A stretch of 64,000 nucleotides of DNA from Adhaeribacter arboris (GCF_003023845.1 NZ_PYFT01000001.1:806001-870000), one strand, 5' to 3'. Shown: positions 38,961 to 48,540, numbered from the stretch's first letter. The notes: generated from the sequence alone by a model not told the origin. Program-made: numbers and translations.

Positions 38961-41186
38961 TCAAAGCAGTTTGTCTAAAGTGATAGGTAAATCGCGGACG
39001 CGTTTGCCGGTGGCGTGGTAAACGGCATTGGCAATAGCGGCGGCGGTTCCCACAATCCCAATTTCTCCCAATCCTTTTACGCCCAGCGGATTTACTATGT
39101 CGTCGTGCTCTTCTACAAAAATTACTTCCAGGTCTTGGATGTCAGCGCTTACCGGAACGTGGTACTCGGCTAAGTCGTGGTTAATGAATCTGCCGTAATT
39201 AGAGTCCATAACGGATTCTTCTTCCAAGGCCATGCCAATGCCCCAAACTATACCGCCTAAAATCTGGTTGCGCGCGGTTTTTGGATTAATAACCCGACCG
39301 CCGGCAATCGCGCTAACCACCCGCGAAACTTGCACCGTGCCAAAATCCTCGTCCACCCGGACTTCCACAAATACCGCCGAATGCGTGAACATGGAATATT
39401 TTTTTTGTTTTAACTCCGGCGTCGTCGTAACCGAGGCTTCGACAAAATTCTGACCGGCTTGCTGCATTACTTCCGTTAAAGTCGTGAACCGATCAGGATT
39501 ATTTTTTAAGCTGATTTTACCATCGGCAAAAGTTACTTCTTCTAGGCGGTGTACCCCGGCTAAAGGTGAATCTTCCAGTTTACGGATATAGGCAATTAAT
39601 TTTTCCTGAATGCCTTCGCAAGCTGCTTTTACCGCTGAGCCAACCGAGGCGGCCGTCCAGGAACCACCTTCTAATGGGGACTCCGGTAAAGAGGAATCGC
39701 CTAACAAAAAAGTAACATCAGCTAAAGGCAAGCCTAAAGTTTCGGCGGCAATCTGGGTCATAATGGTGTAGGTGCCCGTTCCAATATCAGCCGTAGCACT
39801 GGATACCTTTAATTTACCATCGGCCATTAATAAAGCTTTGGCGCTGGCTTTTTGTTGTTTTATTTCCCAGGCACCGGTCGCCATGCCGTAACCAATTAAA
39901 GTGTTTCCTTCACGCATGGAGCGGGGTTGGGGATTGCGTTTCGACCACCCAAATTTTTCAGCTCCTTGGCGGTAACATTCTTTTAATTCTTTACTCGAAA
40001 AAGGATGATCTTGGCTTTGGTCTATGTCAGAATAATTGATGTACCGTAATTCCAGTGGGTCGATATTTAATTTATAAGCCAGTTCATCCATGGCGCATTC
40101 CAGCGCGAACATACCCGTAACGCCACCCGGTGCCCGCATATCTAAGGGCGTGTAGGCATCTATCTTAATTAATTTATGGGCGAGTTGCACGTTATCGCAC
40201 TTATACAACATGGCCGACCAATTCACTAAGTTTTCGGTATACTCTTCGAACTGCGACGTTTCGGAAAAACCTTCGTGTACCACCGCCTGCAAAGAACCTT
40301 GTGGGTTAGTACCTAAAACTACCTGCTGCAAAGTGGCGGGCCGGTGACCAAACGAAAACATTTGCTGGCGGGTTAACATTACCCGAACCGAACGTTTTAA
40401 TTCCAAAGCGGCCATTACTGCTAAAAATAATTGGTACTGCGGCCGTAAACCCGAGCCAAAGGCCCCGCCCACAAACGGCGAAATAACGTGGGCCTGGTCT
40501 TTGGATAAGCCAAAGATTTTGGAAATATATTTCTGACTGTTTTGTACGCCTTGGGTTTTATCGTAAACGGTGAGCGTTTCGTCTTCTTCCACCATTACCG
40601 TAGTGGCGTGCATTTCCATGGGGTTGTGGTGTTCACTCGAATGAAAGTATTCCGCCTCCATTTTTAAGGCCGATTCCGCTAAGCCTTGTTGGGCATCGCC
40701 GCGGGGCGAAGGTTTGGCGGATTTATATTCTTTGGGCGTATACGCTTCGGCTTTTCGGTTTTTAACTTCCGTAACCGGCGTTTCGGTTTCGTAGCTTACT
40801 TTTACTAAAGAGGCACCATACCGGGCTAGTTCAAAAGTATCGGCCACTACTAAGGCAATTGGCTGCTGCCCAAATAAGATTTTCTCGTCGTACAAGGGCC
40901 GGAAAGGAGCGCCAGGTGGTGCATCCTCGTCCTGGTAACTTTTATCGGACCAGGCCAGGCCGGGCCGGTTTTCGTGGGTAAATACTTGTAGAACTCCCGG
41001 TAAATTTAAGGCGGCTTTCGTATCGATTTGAATGATTTTGCCTTTAGCAATAGCACTGGAGACAACTACCCCGTAGGTTAAACCTTCTTTGTGAAATTCA
41101 GCGGCATATTTTGCCTCGCCGGTAACTTTGGCCCGTCCGTCCACGCGACTGGTTGGTTGGCCGATATAATTGGTTGTAGTTTCCAT
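38961..41186 (-). CDS. paoC: Aldehyde oxidoreductase molybdopterin subunit (PaoC-like)
   Basis: A 741-residue large subunit of the xanthine dehydrogenase family. It begins with IGQPTSRVDGRAKVTGEAKY, has the FVGGAFGSGLRPQYQLF and DMRAPGGVTGMFALECAMDE cofactor segments, TADIGTGTYTIMTQIA, and ends LGVKGLGEIGIVGTAAAIAN, where the glutamate of GLGE is the active-site base. It binds molybdenum cofactor (likely the cytosine dinucleotide form) and oxidises aldehydes to acids. Its ATG overlaps the stop of the FAD subunit gene by one base. No maturation gene (paoD) lies in the window. Confidence 0.88.
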   Translation of the reverse strand: METTTNYIGQPTSRVDGRAKVTGEAKYAAEFHKEGLTYGVVVSSAIAKGKIIQIDTKAALNLPGVLQVFTHENRPGLAWSDKSYQDEDAPPGAPFRPLYDEKILFGQQPIALVVADTFELARYGASLVKVSYETETPVTEVKNRKAEAYTPKEYKSAKPSPRGDAQQGLAESALKMEAEYFHSSEHHNPMEMHATTVMVEEDETLTVYDKTQGVQNSQKYISKIFGLSKDQAHVISPFVGGAFGSGLRPQYQLFLAVMAALELKRSVRVMLTRQQMFSFGHRPATLQQVVLGTNPQGSLQAVVHEGFSETSQFEEYTENLVNWSAMLYKCDNVQLAHKLIKIDAYTPLDMRAPGGVTGMFALECAMDELAYKLNIDPLELRYINYSDIDQSQDHPFSSKELKECYRQGAEKFGWSKRNPQPRSMREGNTLIGYGMATGAWEIKQQKASAKALLMADGKLKVSSATADIGTGTYTIMTQIAAETLGLPLADVTFLLGDSSLPESPLEGGSWTAASVGSAVKAACEGIQEKLIAYIRKLEDSPLAGVHRLEEVTFADGKISLKNNPDRFTTLTEVMQQAGQNFVEASVTTTPELKQKKYSMFTHSAVFVEVRVDEDFGTVQVSRVVSAIAGGRVINPKTARNQILGGIVWGIGMALEEESVMDSNYGRFINHDLAEYHVPVSADIQDLEVIFVEEHDDIVNPLGVKGLGEIGIVGTAAAIANAVYHATGKRVRDLPITLDKLL

Positions 41187-42181
41187 TATTTAGAGTCCTC
41201 CATTTTAGCCGCCTGTAATAATGCCCGCACAATAGCTCGTTTGGCCAGTTCAATTTTAAAATTATTGTGTCCGTATCCCTTTGCACCGGTAAGTAAGGCT
41301 TCGGCCGCATTTTGTAAATTTTCGGCGTTCACTTCTTTTCCCACCAGGTTGGCTTCTACTTCGGGTTGCCGCCAAGGTTTGTGGGCCACGCCGCCTAAAG
41401 CTATCCGCACCTCTTTTATGATAGTACCTTCCAATTCTAAGGCAGCAGCTACTGAAACCAGGGCAAAAGCATACGAAGCCCGGTCGCGTAGTTTTAAATA
41501 AGTGTTATATTCTGCAAAACCTTGTGCCGGCAAGTCAATGGAAGTAATAATTTCGTCGGGACCTAAATTAGTATCCAGGTGCGGCGTATCGCCGGGTAAA
41601 CGGTGAAAATCCAGAAAGGGAATCGAGCGTTCCCCATTGGGGCCATTTACGTTTACTGTAGCATCCAGAGCCGTCAAAGCCACCGCCATATCCGAAGGAT
41701 GAACGGCGATGCAAGATTCGCTGGTACCTAGTATAGCATGAATGCGGTTATAACCCTTAATGGCCGAACAACCGCTGCCGGGTTCTCTTTTATTACAAGC
41801 TGTGGCGGTATCGTAAAAATAATAACAACGGGTGCGCTGTAAGGGGTTGCCGCCATTGGTAGCCCGGTTGCGTAATTGCGCCGATGCGCCCGCTAAAATT
41901 GCTTTAGCAAGTAAAGGGTATCTTTGTTCGATTTGCTTATTGTAAGCGGTTTCGGCATTGGTAACCAAGGCGCCTAAGCGTAAACCAACCACTTCTGTTT
42001 CGGTTATCTGGTTGAATGGCAAACGACGGATATCAATTACATGGCTGGGTTGCTCCACGTTTACCTTCATCAGGTCAGTTAAATTGGTGCCACCGGCAAT
42101 AAACCGACCATCCAGGGCAGTAGTTTTTTCCTGCAACGCCGTTTGTACATCTTGGGCCCGGGCATAGGTAAAACTATTCAT
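41186..42181 (-). CDS. paoB: Aldehyde oxidoreductase FAD subunit (PaoB-like)
   Basis: A 331-residue subunit starting MNSFTYARAQDVQTALQE; the open frame extends to 42262 but overlaps the iron-sulfur gene. FAD is held by the FIAGGTNLTDLMK loop and by CIAVHPSDMAVAL. The stretch NPLQRTRCYYFYDTATACNK followed by GSGCSA and ESC is the extra four-cysteine [4Fe-4S] loop that sets PaoB apart from ordinary xanthine dehydrogenase FAD subunits. It passes electrons from the molybdenum subunit. The gene overlaps both neighbours. Confidence 0.88.
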   Translation of the reverse strand: MNSFTYARAQDVQTALQEKTTALDGRFIAGGTNLTDLMKVNVEQPSHVIDIRRLPFNQITETEVVGLRLGALVTNAETAYNKQIEQRYPLLAKAILAGASAQLRNRATNGGNPLQRTRCYYFYDTATACNKREPGSGCSAIKGYNRIHAILGTSESCIAVHPSDMAVALTALDATVNVNGPNGERSIPFLDFHRLPGDTPHLDTNLGPDEIITSIDLPAQGFAEYNTYLKLRDRASYAFALVSVAAALELEGTIIKEVRIALGGVAHKPWRQPEVEANLVGKEVNAENLQNAAEALLTGAKGYGHNNFKIELAKRAIVRALLQAAKMEDSK

Positions 42182-42707
42182 GATTTCCTCCTTCCTGTTG
42201 CCATACTTCTTGTACTGCTGCCAGAATATTGGTATAAGCGCCGCAACGGCAAATATTGCCACTCATCAACTCTTTTATTTCCTCTGGTGTTTTGGCTTTC
42301 CCTTCCGCAATTAACCCGATTGCGGAGCAAATCTGGCCGGGAGTACAATAGCCACATTGGTACGCATCATGCTCGATGAAAGCCGTTTGCATGGGGTGCA
42401 GTTCTTCGCCTTTCGCTAAGCCTTCAATAGTAACAATGTCGTTACCTTCTTCCATTATGGCTAAGGTTAGGCAGGAATTAATCCGTTTGCCATTTACCAG
42501 CACGGTGCAAGCGCCGCATTGACCGTGGTCGCAGCCTTTCTTGGTACCCGTTAAATGCACGTATTCGCGTAAGGCATCCAGCAAAGAAACCCAGGGCGCC
42601 AGTTGCAGCTTTTTTTCGGAACCGTTTACCCGAAGAGTAACAGTGTGGGTGGGAGGCAAAGCAACAACTGGCTTTCCCAAAGCTCCCTTTTCGGCAATTT
42701 TTTCCAT
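42174..42707 (-). CDS. paoA: Aldehyde oxidoreductase [2Fe-2S] subunit (PaoA-like)
   Basis: A 177-residue subunit with two [2Fe-2S] clusters: the ferredoxin-type CDHGQCGACTVLVNGKRINSC and the helical CGYCTPGQICSA with CRCGAYTNI. E. coli PaoA carries a long Tat signal; here the N-terminus (MEKIAEKGALGKPVVALPP) has none, so the complex should stay in the cytoplasm. It is the first gene of the three subunits and follows the royal-jelly-type gene by 75 bases. Confidence 0.88.
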   Translation of the reverse strand: MEKIAEKGALGKPVVALPPTHTVTLRVNGSEKKLQLAPWVSLLDALREYVHLTGTKKGCDHGQCGACTVLVNGKRINSCLTLAIMEEGNDIVTIEGLAKGEELHPMQTAFIEHDAYQCGYCTPGQICSAIGLIAEGKAKTPEEIKELMSGNICRCGAYTNILAAVQEVWQQEGGNHE

Positions 42708-42782
42708 TTTTATTTATTCGTTTACAGATTAAAGTAAATTGTGCTGGATGATAATTATAGCGGGGCTGGTGGGCAAAATAGT

Positions 42783-43784
42783 TTATATAGCAGAAAGCGG
42801 AATTTTAAAAATGTTAAATTCCAAATCGGAAATGTCTCCTTCCATTTGGTGAATGCGGGAAGTAGTCACGTAAAAATTATCCTGCTCGTCAATGCTAAAA
42901 GTATCGGGCCATTTTAGCTCGGCATCCTGCACCAAGGTTTTTAATTCCCCTTCCGGCGTTCGATACAGAATTGCATTCTTTTCTAAATCGCCCAGATACA
43001 AATTGCCAAGATGGTCGAATAGCATCCCATCCGGAGCCGAAGTTTTACCTAAGTTCTCTACTTTACCCTCCAGTTCTTTTTCGCTCAAACTTTCATCATT
43101 TAAGGCTTGAGTAGGTACCCGGTACAACGTATATCCGGTAAGAGCATGGTAGTACAAGTATTGTTTATCCGGCGACAGAGCAATACCGTCGGCGTGCATT
43201 TGGGGTTTTTGACCTTCTTTTACCCAGCGTTCGCCTTCCACCGTTAACCATACATCTTCGGATTTGGTAGAAGAATGATTGTCCAGTAAGCGCCGGGGAA
43301 TGTTGGTTTTTAAATCCAGAACTACAATGGCTCCCATGCCTGATTCCGTAATGTAAATTTTACCGGCTTCGCGGTCGATACGCAAATCGTTCAGGTAAGA
43401 TTTTTCCGGGGCAATGGATTCATCGAAAATCCATTTATTGATTAATTCGTTGGTGGTTAAATCAAATTCATACAAAGCCGCATGGCCCACTACGCCTTTC
43501 ATCATGGGACTGGCCGGGTCCAGCACAAATAAGGAATTCTCGTGCGCTACCACCGACTGCACGCAGGTAAATTTATTTTCTTCGGGTTTGCCGTTCCAGG
43601 TATTCCACTCGGCATTAGGGTAAGGGTGGTATTCTCCGTTTAAGCTTACTTCTACTACCGAAAAAGGCAGGTTTTCGTGCCAGCGCGGAAAGTTGGCGAA
43701 TAAGCGCCCGTGAGTACTAATGGTAACGCCGGTTACCTGAATTCCTTTAAAAGAGGCTACTTTAATTAGTTCTTTCGATGACAT
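42783..43784 (-). CDS. Major royal jelly/dopachrome-related beta-propeller protein
   Basis: A 333-residue protein without a signal peptide. Features of the MRJP/yellow family: FPRWHENLPFSVVEV, SPMMKGVVGHAALYEFDL, SYLNDLRIDREAGKIYITES, DGIALSPDKQYLYYHALTG and KWPDTFSIDEQDNFYVTTSR. It should fold as a six-bladed propeller; bacterial members may act as lactonase-like or isomerase enzymes, but no activity can be assigned. It lies 47 bases after the TPP enzyme gene and before paoA, so probably in one operon. Confidence 0.82.
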   Translation of the reverse strand: MSSKELIKVASFKGIQVTGVTISTHGRLFANFPRWHENLPFSVVEVSLNGEYHPYPNAEWNTWNGKPEENKFTCVQSVVAHENSLFVLDPASPMMKGVVGHAALYEFDLTTNELINKWIFDESIAPEKSYLNDLRIDREAGKIYITESGMGAIVVLDLKTNIPRRLLDNHSSTKSEDVWLTVEGERWVKEGQKPQMHADGIALSPDKQYLYYHALTGYTLYRVPTQALNDESLSEKELEGKVENLGKTSAPDGMLFDHLGNLYLGDLEKNAILYRTPEGELKTLVQDAELKWPDTFSIDEQDNFYVTTSRIHQMEGDISDLEFNIFKIPLSAI

Positions 43785-43831
43785 ATTTGCTGGTCTAGAT
43801 TTTTAATGTACTGGGTTAAATGGAGGAATGT

Positions 43832-45622
43832 TTATTCCTTTTCTTTCTGAATTTCTTCCTGCACTGCTTCTCGCAAAGGGTCTTCTAAATGTTCCTGGGC
43901 GGCGGTATCGCCTTTGGTAATGGCTTGAGCTAGTTCGGAGGCAAATTGAGTAGCAACTTGGGGAGTAAATACCAGAATTTCCGGATCGGTAAGGGCATCA
44001 ATTACCACGGGCCGGTTGGCTTGTAAAGCTTTTTCCCAAGCCGGTATAACCTGGTCCGGTCGTTCTACCCGGATGCCAATTAAACCTATATTTTCGGCGT
44101 ACTGGGCATAGTTAAAATCGGGTAAAACCTGCGAATCATCAAATTTAGGTTCACCCTGCATCAGGCGCTGTTCCCAGGTTACAAAGTTTAAATCGCGATT
44201 ATTTAAAACCAGAACAATTAGCTGCGGATTTTTCCATTGCCGCCAGTATTTTTGAATGGTAAGCAGTTCATCGTTGCCGCCCATCTGCATCGCCCCATCG
44301 CCCACAAAAGCGAATACGGCCCGTTCCGGGTGGGCAAACTTAGCTGCTATGGCGTACGGAACCGCGCAACCCATGGTAGCCAGGGTACCCGAAACCGAAA
44401 ATTGCATGCCTTCCCGAATGCGGATGTGCTGAGCCGTCCAGCTGGAAGAAGAACCGGAATCGGAAGTAAGAATGCAATTATCGGGTAAGCGGGGCGACAA
44501 CTCCTGAAACAGCAAACGCGGATTTACCGGATTCGCGGCGTGGGTGGCATATTCCTGCACGAGTTTATCCCAGTCTTTTATTTGTTGCTCTATATCTTGC
44601 TGCCAGGTCCGGTCGGTTTTTTTATCTAAAAGCGGGAGCAAGGCCCGCAAGGTTTCGGCGCTATCACCGGTCAGGTTCACCTCCATGGGGTAGCGAATAC
44701 TTTGCATGCGACCATCCAATTCAATTTGAATGCCGCGGGCTTTACCTTCCTGGGGTAAAAATTCGGCGTACGGAAAACTGGAACCTATCATTAATAAGGT
44801 GTCGCAGTTCTGCATCATGTAATGCGAAGCATTGGTCCCGAATAAACCAATGGCGCCGGTTACGTACGGTAAATCGTCGGGTAAAGCAGCTTTCCCGAGA
44901 AAGGCTTTGGCTACTCCGGCGCCGGTTGCTTCTGCCAGCTGTTTTACTTCTTCGGCCGCGTGAAGGGCGCCGGAACCCACCAAAATAGCAACCTTTTTAC
45001 CGGCGTTTATAATTTCGGCGGCGCGAAACAAATCATTTTCCTGCGGTATAACCCGGGGAGCGGAGAAGCCTACTCCCGAATGAATGGTTTGGTGCTCGTG
45101 CGGCGGATTTTCGTATTCTTCCGTTTGCAAATCATTCGGAACAATAATACAGGTAACGGTTCTTTGGGATAAGGCGATCCGGAAAGCCCGGTCAATCAAG
45201 TGCCGGATTTGGGCCGGGTCAACGGCCATTTGGAGGTACTCGGAAGCTACATCCTTAAATAAAGACATTAAATCTATTTCCTGCTGGCTACTGCCGCCTA
45301 AGGATTTTAAAGCTTTTTGCCCGACAATGGCTACTACCGGCTGATGATCTAATTTTGCGTCGTACAAACCATTGAGTAAGTGAATAGCGCCCGGTCCGGA
45401 AGTAGCCAGGCAAACGCCGACTTGTTTCGTAAATTTAGCGTGGGCGCAGGCCATTAAGGAAGCCATTTCTTCGTGGCGTACCTGCACAAATTCCATAGTG
45501 TCGGAAGCCCGGTTCAAAGCTCCCATTATGCCGTTAATGCCGTCGCCGGGGTAACCGAAAATTCGATTCACTCCCCAAGCCTGCAGGCGTTTAATCAAAA
45601 AATCACTTACATTTTCTTTCAT
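43832..45622 (-). CDS. Thiamine-pyrophosphate enzyme, pyruvate oxidase-like
   Basis: A 596-residue TPP enzyme with the three usual domains. The N-terminal glutamate that activates TPP lies in VRHEEMASLMACAHAK, the central domain has AAEIINAGKKVAILVGSGAL, and the C-terminal TPP motif is FVGDGAMQMGGNDELLTIQK with LNNRDLNFVTWEQ. The sequence is closest to pyruvate oxidase/dehydrogenase (PoxB) types rather than acetolactate synthase, but the substrate is not proven. It is the first gene of a probable five-gene operon ending in PaoABC. Confidence 0.83.
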   Translation of the reverse strand: MKENVSDFLIKRLQAWGVNRIFGYPGDGINGIMGALNRASDTMEFVQVRHEEMASLMACAHAKFTKQVGVCLATSGPGAIHLLNGLYDAKLDHQPVVAIVGQKALKSLGGSSQQEIDLMSLFKDVASEYLQMAVDPAQIRHLIDRAFRIALSQRTVTCIIVPNDLQTEEYENPPHEHQTIHSGVGFSAPRVIPQENDLFRAAEIINAGKKVAILVGSGALHAAEEVKQLAEATGAGVAKAFLGKAALPDDLPYVTGAIGLFGTNASHYMMQNCDTLLMIGSSFPYAEFLPQEGKARGIQIELDGRMQSIRYPMEVNLTGDSAETLRALLPLLDKKTDRTWQQDIEQQIKDWDKLVQEYATHAANPVNPRLLFQELSPRLPDNCILTSDSGSSSSWTAQHIRIREGMQFSVSGTLATMGCAVPYAIAAKFAHPERAVFAFVGDGAMQMGGNDELLTIQKYWRQWKNPQLIVLVLNNRDLNFVTWEQRLMQGEPKFDDSQVLPDFNYAQYAENIGLIGIRVERPDQVIPAWEKALQANRPVVIDALTDPEILVFTPQVATQFASELAQAITKGDTAAQEHLEDPLREAVQEEIQKEKE

Positions 45623-46030
45623 GGCTTGTTTCCGGTTTTAAGGGTTACAAACGTAAATGAGAACGCAGGGATGAAGAATTTACAAATTATTTGTAGTATT
45701 TTTTACCCGATTGGCCTTTGTTTCCCGGACGGCTTTTATTTTCAAGATTTTTAATAGAAACGGCTGGTATCGTACGCTAAATAGTAAATCAAAAAGCCGG
45801 TATTTAAATATTAGTGCTGGGATACTTGGAGGGCAACCTAAAGAAACCTGCTTATTCCGTTAATTAAGCTTGTATTTTCTTATAATAAATTTCCTGTCTT
45901 TAACGGAACCCAATTTATACATCCCAGAAACAGAATATTTTAAATGGGTTAACAGAAATAAATCTGCTAGCAGCTAAAAAAATGATTTTATTTAAGTATG
46001 TTAGAGTTTTATATCTTAACCCCATTAAAA
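45623..46030. other. Intergenic region with long cold-shock leader
   Basis: About 400 AT-rich bases between the divergent TPP enzyme and cold-shock genes. Cold-shock mRNAs often have long regulatory leaders, and the last 150 bases could be one; no specific structure could be fixed by eye. Confidence 0.4.
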
Positions 46031-46228
46031 ATGAGTAATTACACAGGAACAGTAAAGTTTTTTAACAGAGAAAAAGGCTTCGGATTTATTAAAGTAGACG
46101 GTTCGAGCGAAGATTTATTTGTGCACCAAACCGGTCTTATTGATACTATTTCAGAAAACGACCACGTAGAGTTTGACCAGGAAAAAGGAAAAAAAGGAAT
46201 GAATGCCGTTAATGTAAGACGGGCTTAA
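46031..46228 (+). CDS. csp: Cold-shock domain protein
   Basis: A 65-residue OB-fold protein from the ATG at 46031 (MSNYTGTVKFFNREKGFGFI); the in-frame ATG at 45998 would add 11 residues unlike any cold-shock protein. Both RNA-binding motifs are present: KGFGFI (RNP1) and DLFVHQTG (RNP2). It binds single-stranded nucleic acid and melts RNA structure at low temperature. A terminator follows 16 bases after the stop. Confidence 0.93.
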   Translation: MSNYTGTVKFFNREKGFGFIKVDGSSEDLFVHQTGLIDTISENDHVEFDQEKGKKGMNAVNVRRA

Positions 46229-46244
46229 TTCATTGCATATTAGT

Positions 46245-46277
46245 AAAGTATGTCTCAAACGGGACATACTTTTTTTA
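46245..46277 (+). terminator. Terminator of the cold-shock gene
   Basis: AGTATGTC pairs with GACATACT around TCAAACGG, followed by a run of seven T. Confidence 0.88.
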
Positions 46278-46814
46278 TTTCTTCCATTTAAATAGTGATG
46301 GACTTCGTTCCATTATACTTAGTCAGAGTTCTTTTGAAGCGGCCAAGTAGTTCCCGCCCGCCGAAAGTTGTTTACTGCCAAGTTGTAAGCGTTCTAATTT
46401 ATTCCCCTTTATATACCTTTTCCGCAACTATCTTCAAGCTAAATTGCCCTGTGGGATTTTGCAAATTATGCCGTAGCAAAGCAGTGGGTCTGCCTGCGGC
46501 TACTAACCAAATTACCTTCCTAAGAGGGGTACTAATAGAGACCACATTTCCGGATTGCACCTAAACGAGGAACCCGAAAATTATTCTTTAGTTTGTTTAT
46601 CGCCTGAATAACCGCATCGTCGCGCTGACTAAATCCTGCTTGTTACTGACGTATATTTTAAGTATGCTGCTCGTTATTTCTAATGGTATTGTAATCTTTC
46701 AGTTAAGGAATTTGCTGGCAGGCAAACGCAAGTAATTAGTTGTTTTAAACTGGCAATTAATAAATTTAACTTACTTTTAATCCGTTTTAAGTTTCCGGAA
46801 AGACAAAAGAGTGT
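46278..46814. other. Intergenic, no credible gene
   Basis: About 535 bases upstream of the MreB-like gene. An 89-codon plus frame (46295-46564) lacks any recognisable domain and starts inside the terminator zone, so it is taken as chance. No promoter box could be fixed. Confidence 0.45.
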
Positions 46815-47837
46815 ATGGGCTTTTTTAATTTTTTATCCCAAGATATTGCCATCGATTTAGGTACTGCCAATATTCTGATAATGTATGATAATAAAGTGGT
46901 ACTGGATGAACCGGCCATTATTGCTTTTAATCGTACTACCATGGAAGTGCTGGCCGTAGGACACAAAGCCATGCGCATGGAAGGCAAAACGCACGAGAAT
47001 ATTCGTACGGTGCGGCCATTAATGGACGGCGTAATTGCGGATTTTAATGCGGCGGAGCACTTAATTCGGGGTCTTATTAAAATGATAAACTTGCGTTCCG
47101 GTTGGTTTACGCCTTCCTTGCGCATGGTAGTTTGCATTCCGGCCGGCATTACGGAGGTAGAGAAAAGGGCCATTCGGGATTCGGCGCAAACGGCCGGGGC
47201 CAAAGAAGTTTACTTGATTCACGAGCCCATGGCCGCTGCCCTGGGCATTGGCATTGACGTAGAAGAACCCGTAGGAAACATGATTATTGACATTGGCGGC
47301 GGCACTACCGAAATTGCCGTTATTGCCATGAGTGGCATTGTTTGCGAACAATCCATTAAAGTTGCCGGACAAACCTTAGATGCCGAAATAGTGCAGTATA
47401 TGCGGCAACAGCACAATTTAATGATTGGGCTCCGGACCGCCGAAAATATAAAAATTGAGGTGGGTTCCGCCTTACCTGATTTAGATGATCCACCGGAGGA
47501 TTATGCCGTATTAGGCCGCGACCTGATGAGCGGCATCCCGAAAGAAATTAAGGTAAGTTATTCAGAAATTGCCACTTGTCTGGATAAATCCGTGGCCAGA
47601 ATGGAAGAAGCCGTCATGAAAGCCCTGGAAATAACCCCGCCCGAACTTGCCAGTGATATTTATCAGAACGGAATTTATCTGACCGGCGGGGGGGCCTTAC
47701 TACGGGGCCTGGACAAACGCATATCCGCCATCTCGAAGCTCCCGGTGCACATTGCCGAGGATTCATTACGGGCCGTAGCCCGAGGCACGGGTATTGCTTT
47801 GCAAAATATTGGTAGGTTTAATTTTTTAATGCGGTAA
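46815..47837 (+). CDS. mreB: Rod shape-determining actin homologue MreB/Mbl
   Basis: A 340-residue actin-like protein of standard length. ATP-binding motifs are IAIDLGTANILI (phosphate 1), IIDIGGGTTEIAVIA (phosphate 2) and YLTGGGALLRGLDKRI (adenosine). It opens MGFFNFLSQDIAID, the usual membrane-facing start. It polymerises under the membrane and guides cell-wall synthesis. It stands alone here, without mreC or mreD next to it, which suggests a second MreB-type copy or a dispersed cluster. Confidence 0.93.
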   Translation: MGFFNFLSQDIAIDLGTANILIMYDNKVVLDEPAIIAFNRTTMEVLAVGHKAMRMEGKTHENIRTVRPLMDGVIADFNAAEHLIRGLIKMINLRSGWFTPSLRMVVCIPAGITEVEKRAIRDSAQTAGAKEVYLIHEPMAAALGIGIDVEEPVGNMIIDIGGGTTEIAVIAMSGIVCEQSIKVAGQTLDAEIVQYMRQQHNLMIGLRTAENIKIEVGSALPDLDDPPEDYAVLGRDLMSGIPKEIKVSYSEIATCLDKSVARMEEAVMKALEITPPELASDIYQNGIYLTGGGALLRGLDKRISAISKLPVHIAEDSLRAVARGTGIALQNIGRFNFLMR

Positions 47838-47989
47838 ATCAATGAGTGGTTAGCTGAATTAATATTAATTCTTATCCTTATTTAGGTAGTTTATACCCAA
47901 TAAAAGGAATAAGATGTATTGGTAACGAGCAATAGCAAGTGCAATCAGACAGCCGTTTGGCGATGGAGGCCTTCTAAGGTTCGGGTGCT

Positions 47990-48160
47990 TTAGCATTCCG
48001 AGGCAGGAGAAAAAGGTAGCAGCCGCCTCTCCTCCCCTGTTGTTAGGGGAGGTGCCGAAGGCGGAGGGGTCAAACGAGGCCCGCCGGCCACAAGGCAAAC
48101 ACGGACGTTTGAAACCGCATCCGCACCGTAATCTGGAGACTGGAAAAGGCTACAAAAATC
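47990..48160 (-). repeat. GC-rich interspersed repeat, copy 3 (inverted)
   Basis: Read on the minus strand: CCAGTCTCCAGATTACGGTG, CGGATGCGGTTT, then TTTGCCTTGTGGCCGGCGGG with CCTCGTTTGACCCCTCCGCC, matching copy 2 at 23990-24160. It continues into CTCCCCTAACAACAGGGGAG, a hairpin not seen in the other copies. It lies in the gap after mreB. Confidence 0.75.
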
Positions 48161-48319
48161 AACTGCCTCGAGTACGTCTTTCCTAATTCGATCTAAAATT
48201 AGTTATCTCAATTTAAATAATTAGATAAAATTTTTTAAACTTAATTCTTCGTACCCAGTGAGTTAAAATATTTTAGGAAACGGCCAATTTTGATAAAGTC
48301 CTTCTTTAAAGGTAAGACG

Positions 48320-48540
48320 GATAAGTTCTACTAGTAAAATTTGGAATGGTGCGAGCATCCACGCTCGTGTTGGTCATCGTCCGTCCTCCCGGAATTACTT
48401 CGGAATTTGCAACTGGTCAGTAGGTACAGGCTGATGAATGCAGTATAAATAGGCTTTTGGGTTCGCCCGGCCGGAGGCCTCCTGAATAATCTTCCCGAGC
48501 GAAGACGCTCGCGAAAGCAGGAATTTATTAGAACGTAACA
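48320..48540. repeat. MITE-like repeat with nested inverted repeats, copy 2
   Basis: The outer pair ATAAGTTCTA (48321-48330) and TAGAACGTAAC (near 48529-48539), the inner hairpins GCGAGCATCCACGCTCGTG (48351-48369) and CCGAGCGAAGACGCTCGCG (about 48495-48513), and the core GTTCGCCCGGCCGGAGGCCT match copy 1 at 27464-27654 in order. The centre differs in length by about 30 bases. Confidence 0.75.

Noticed and set aside
46295-46564. 89-codon frame after the cold-shock terminator
   Set aside because: Composition is unlike neighbouring proteins, with no recognisable domain, and it has no promoter.
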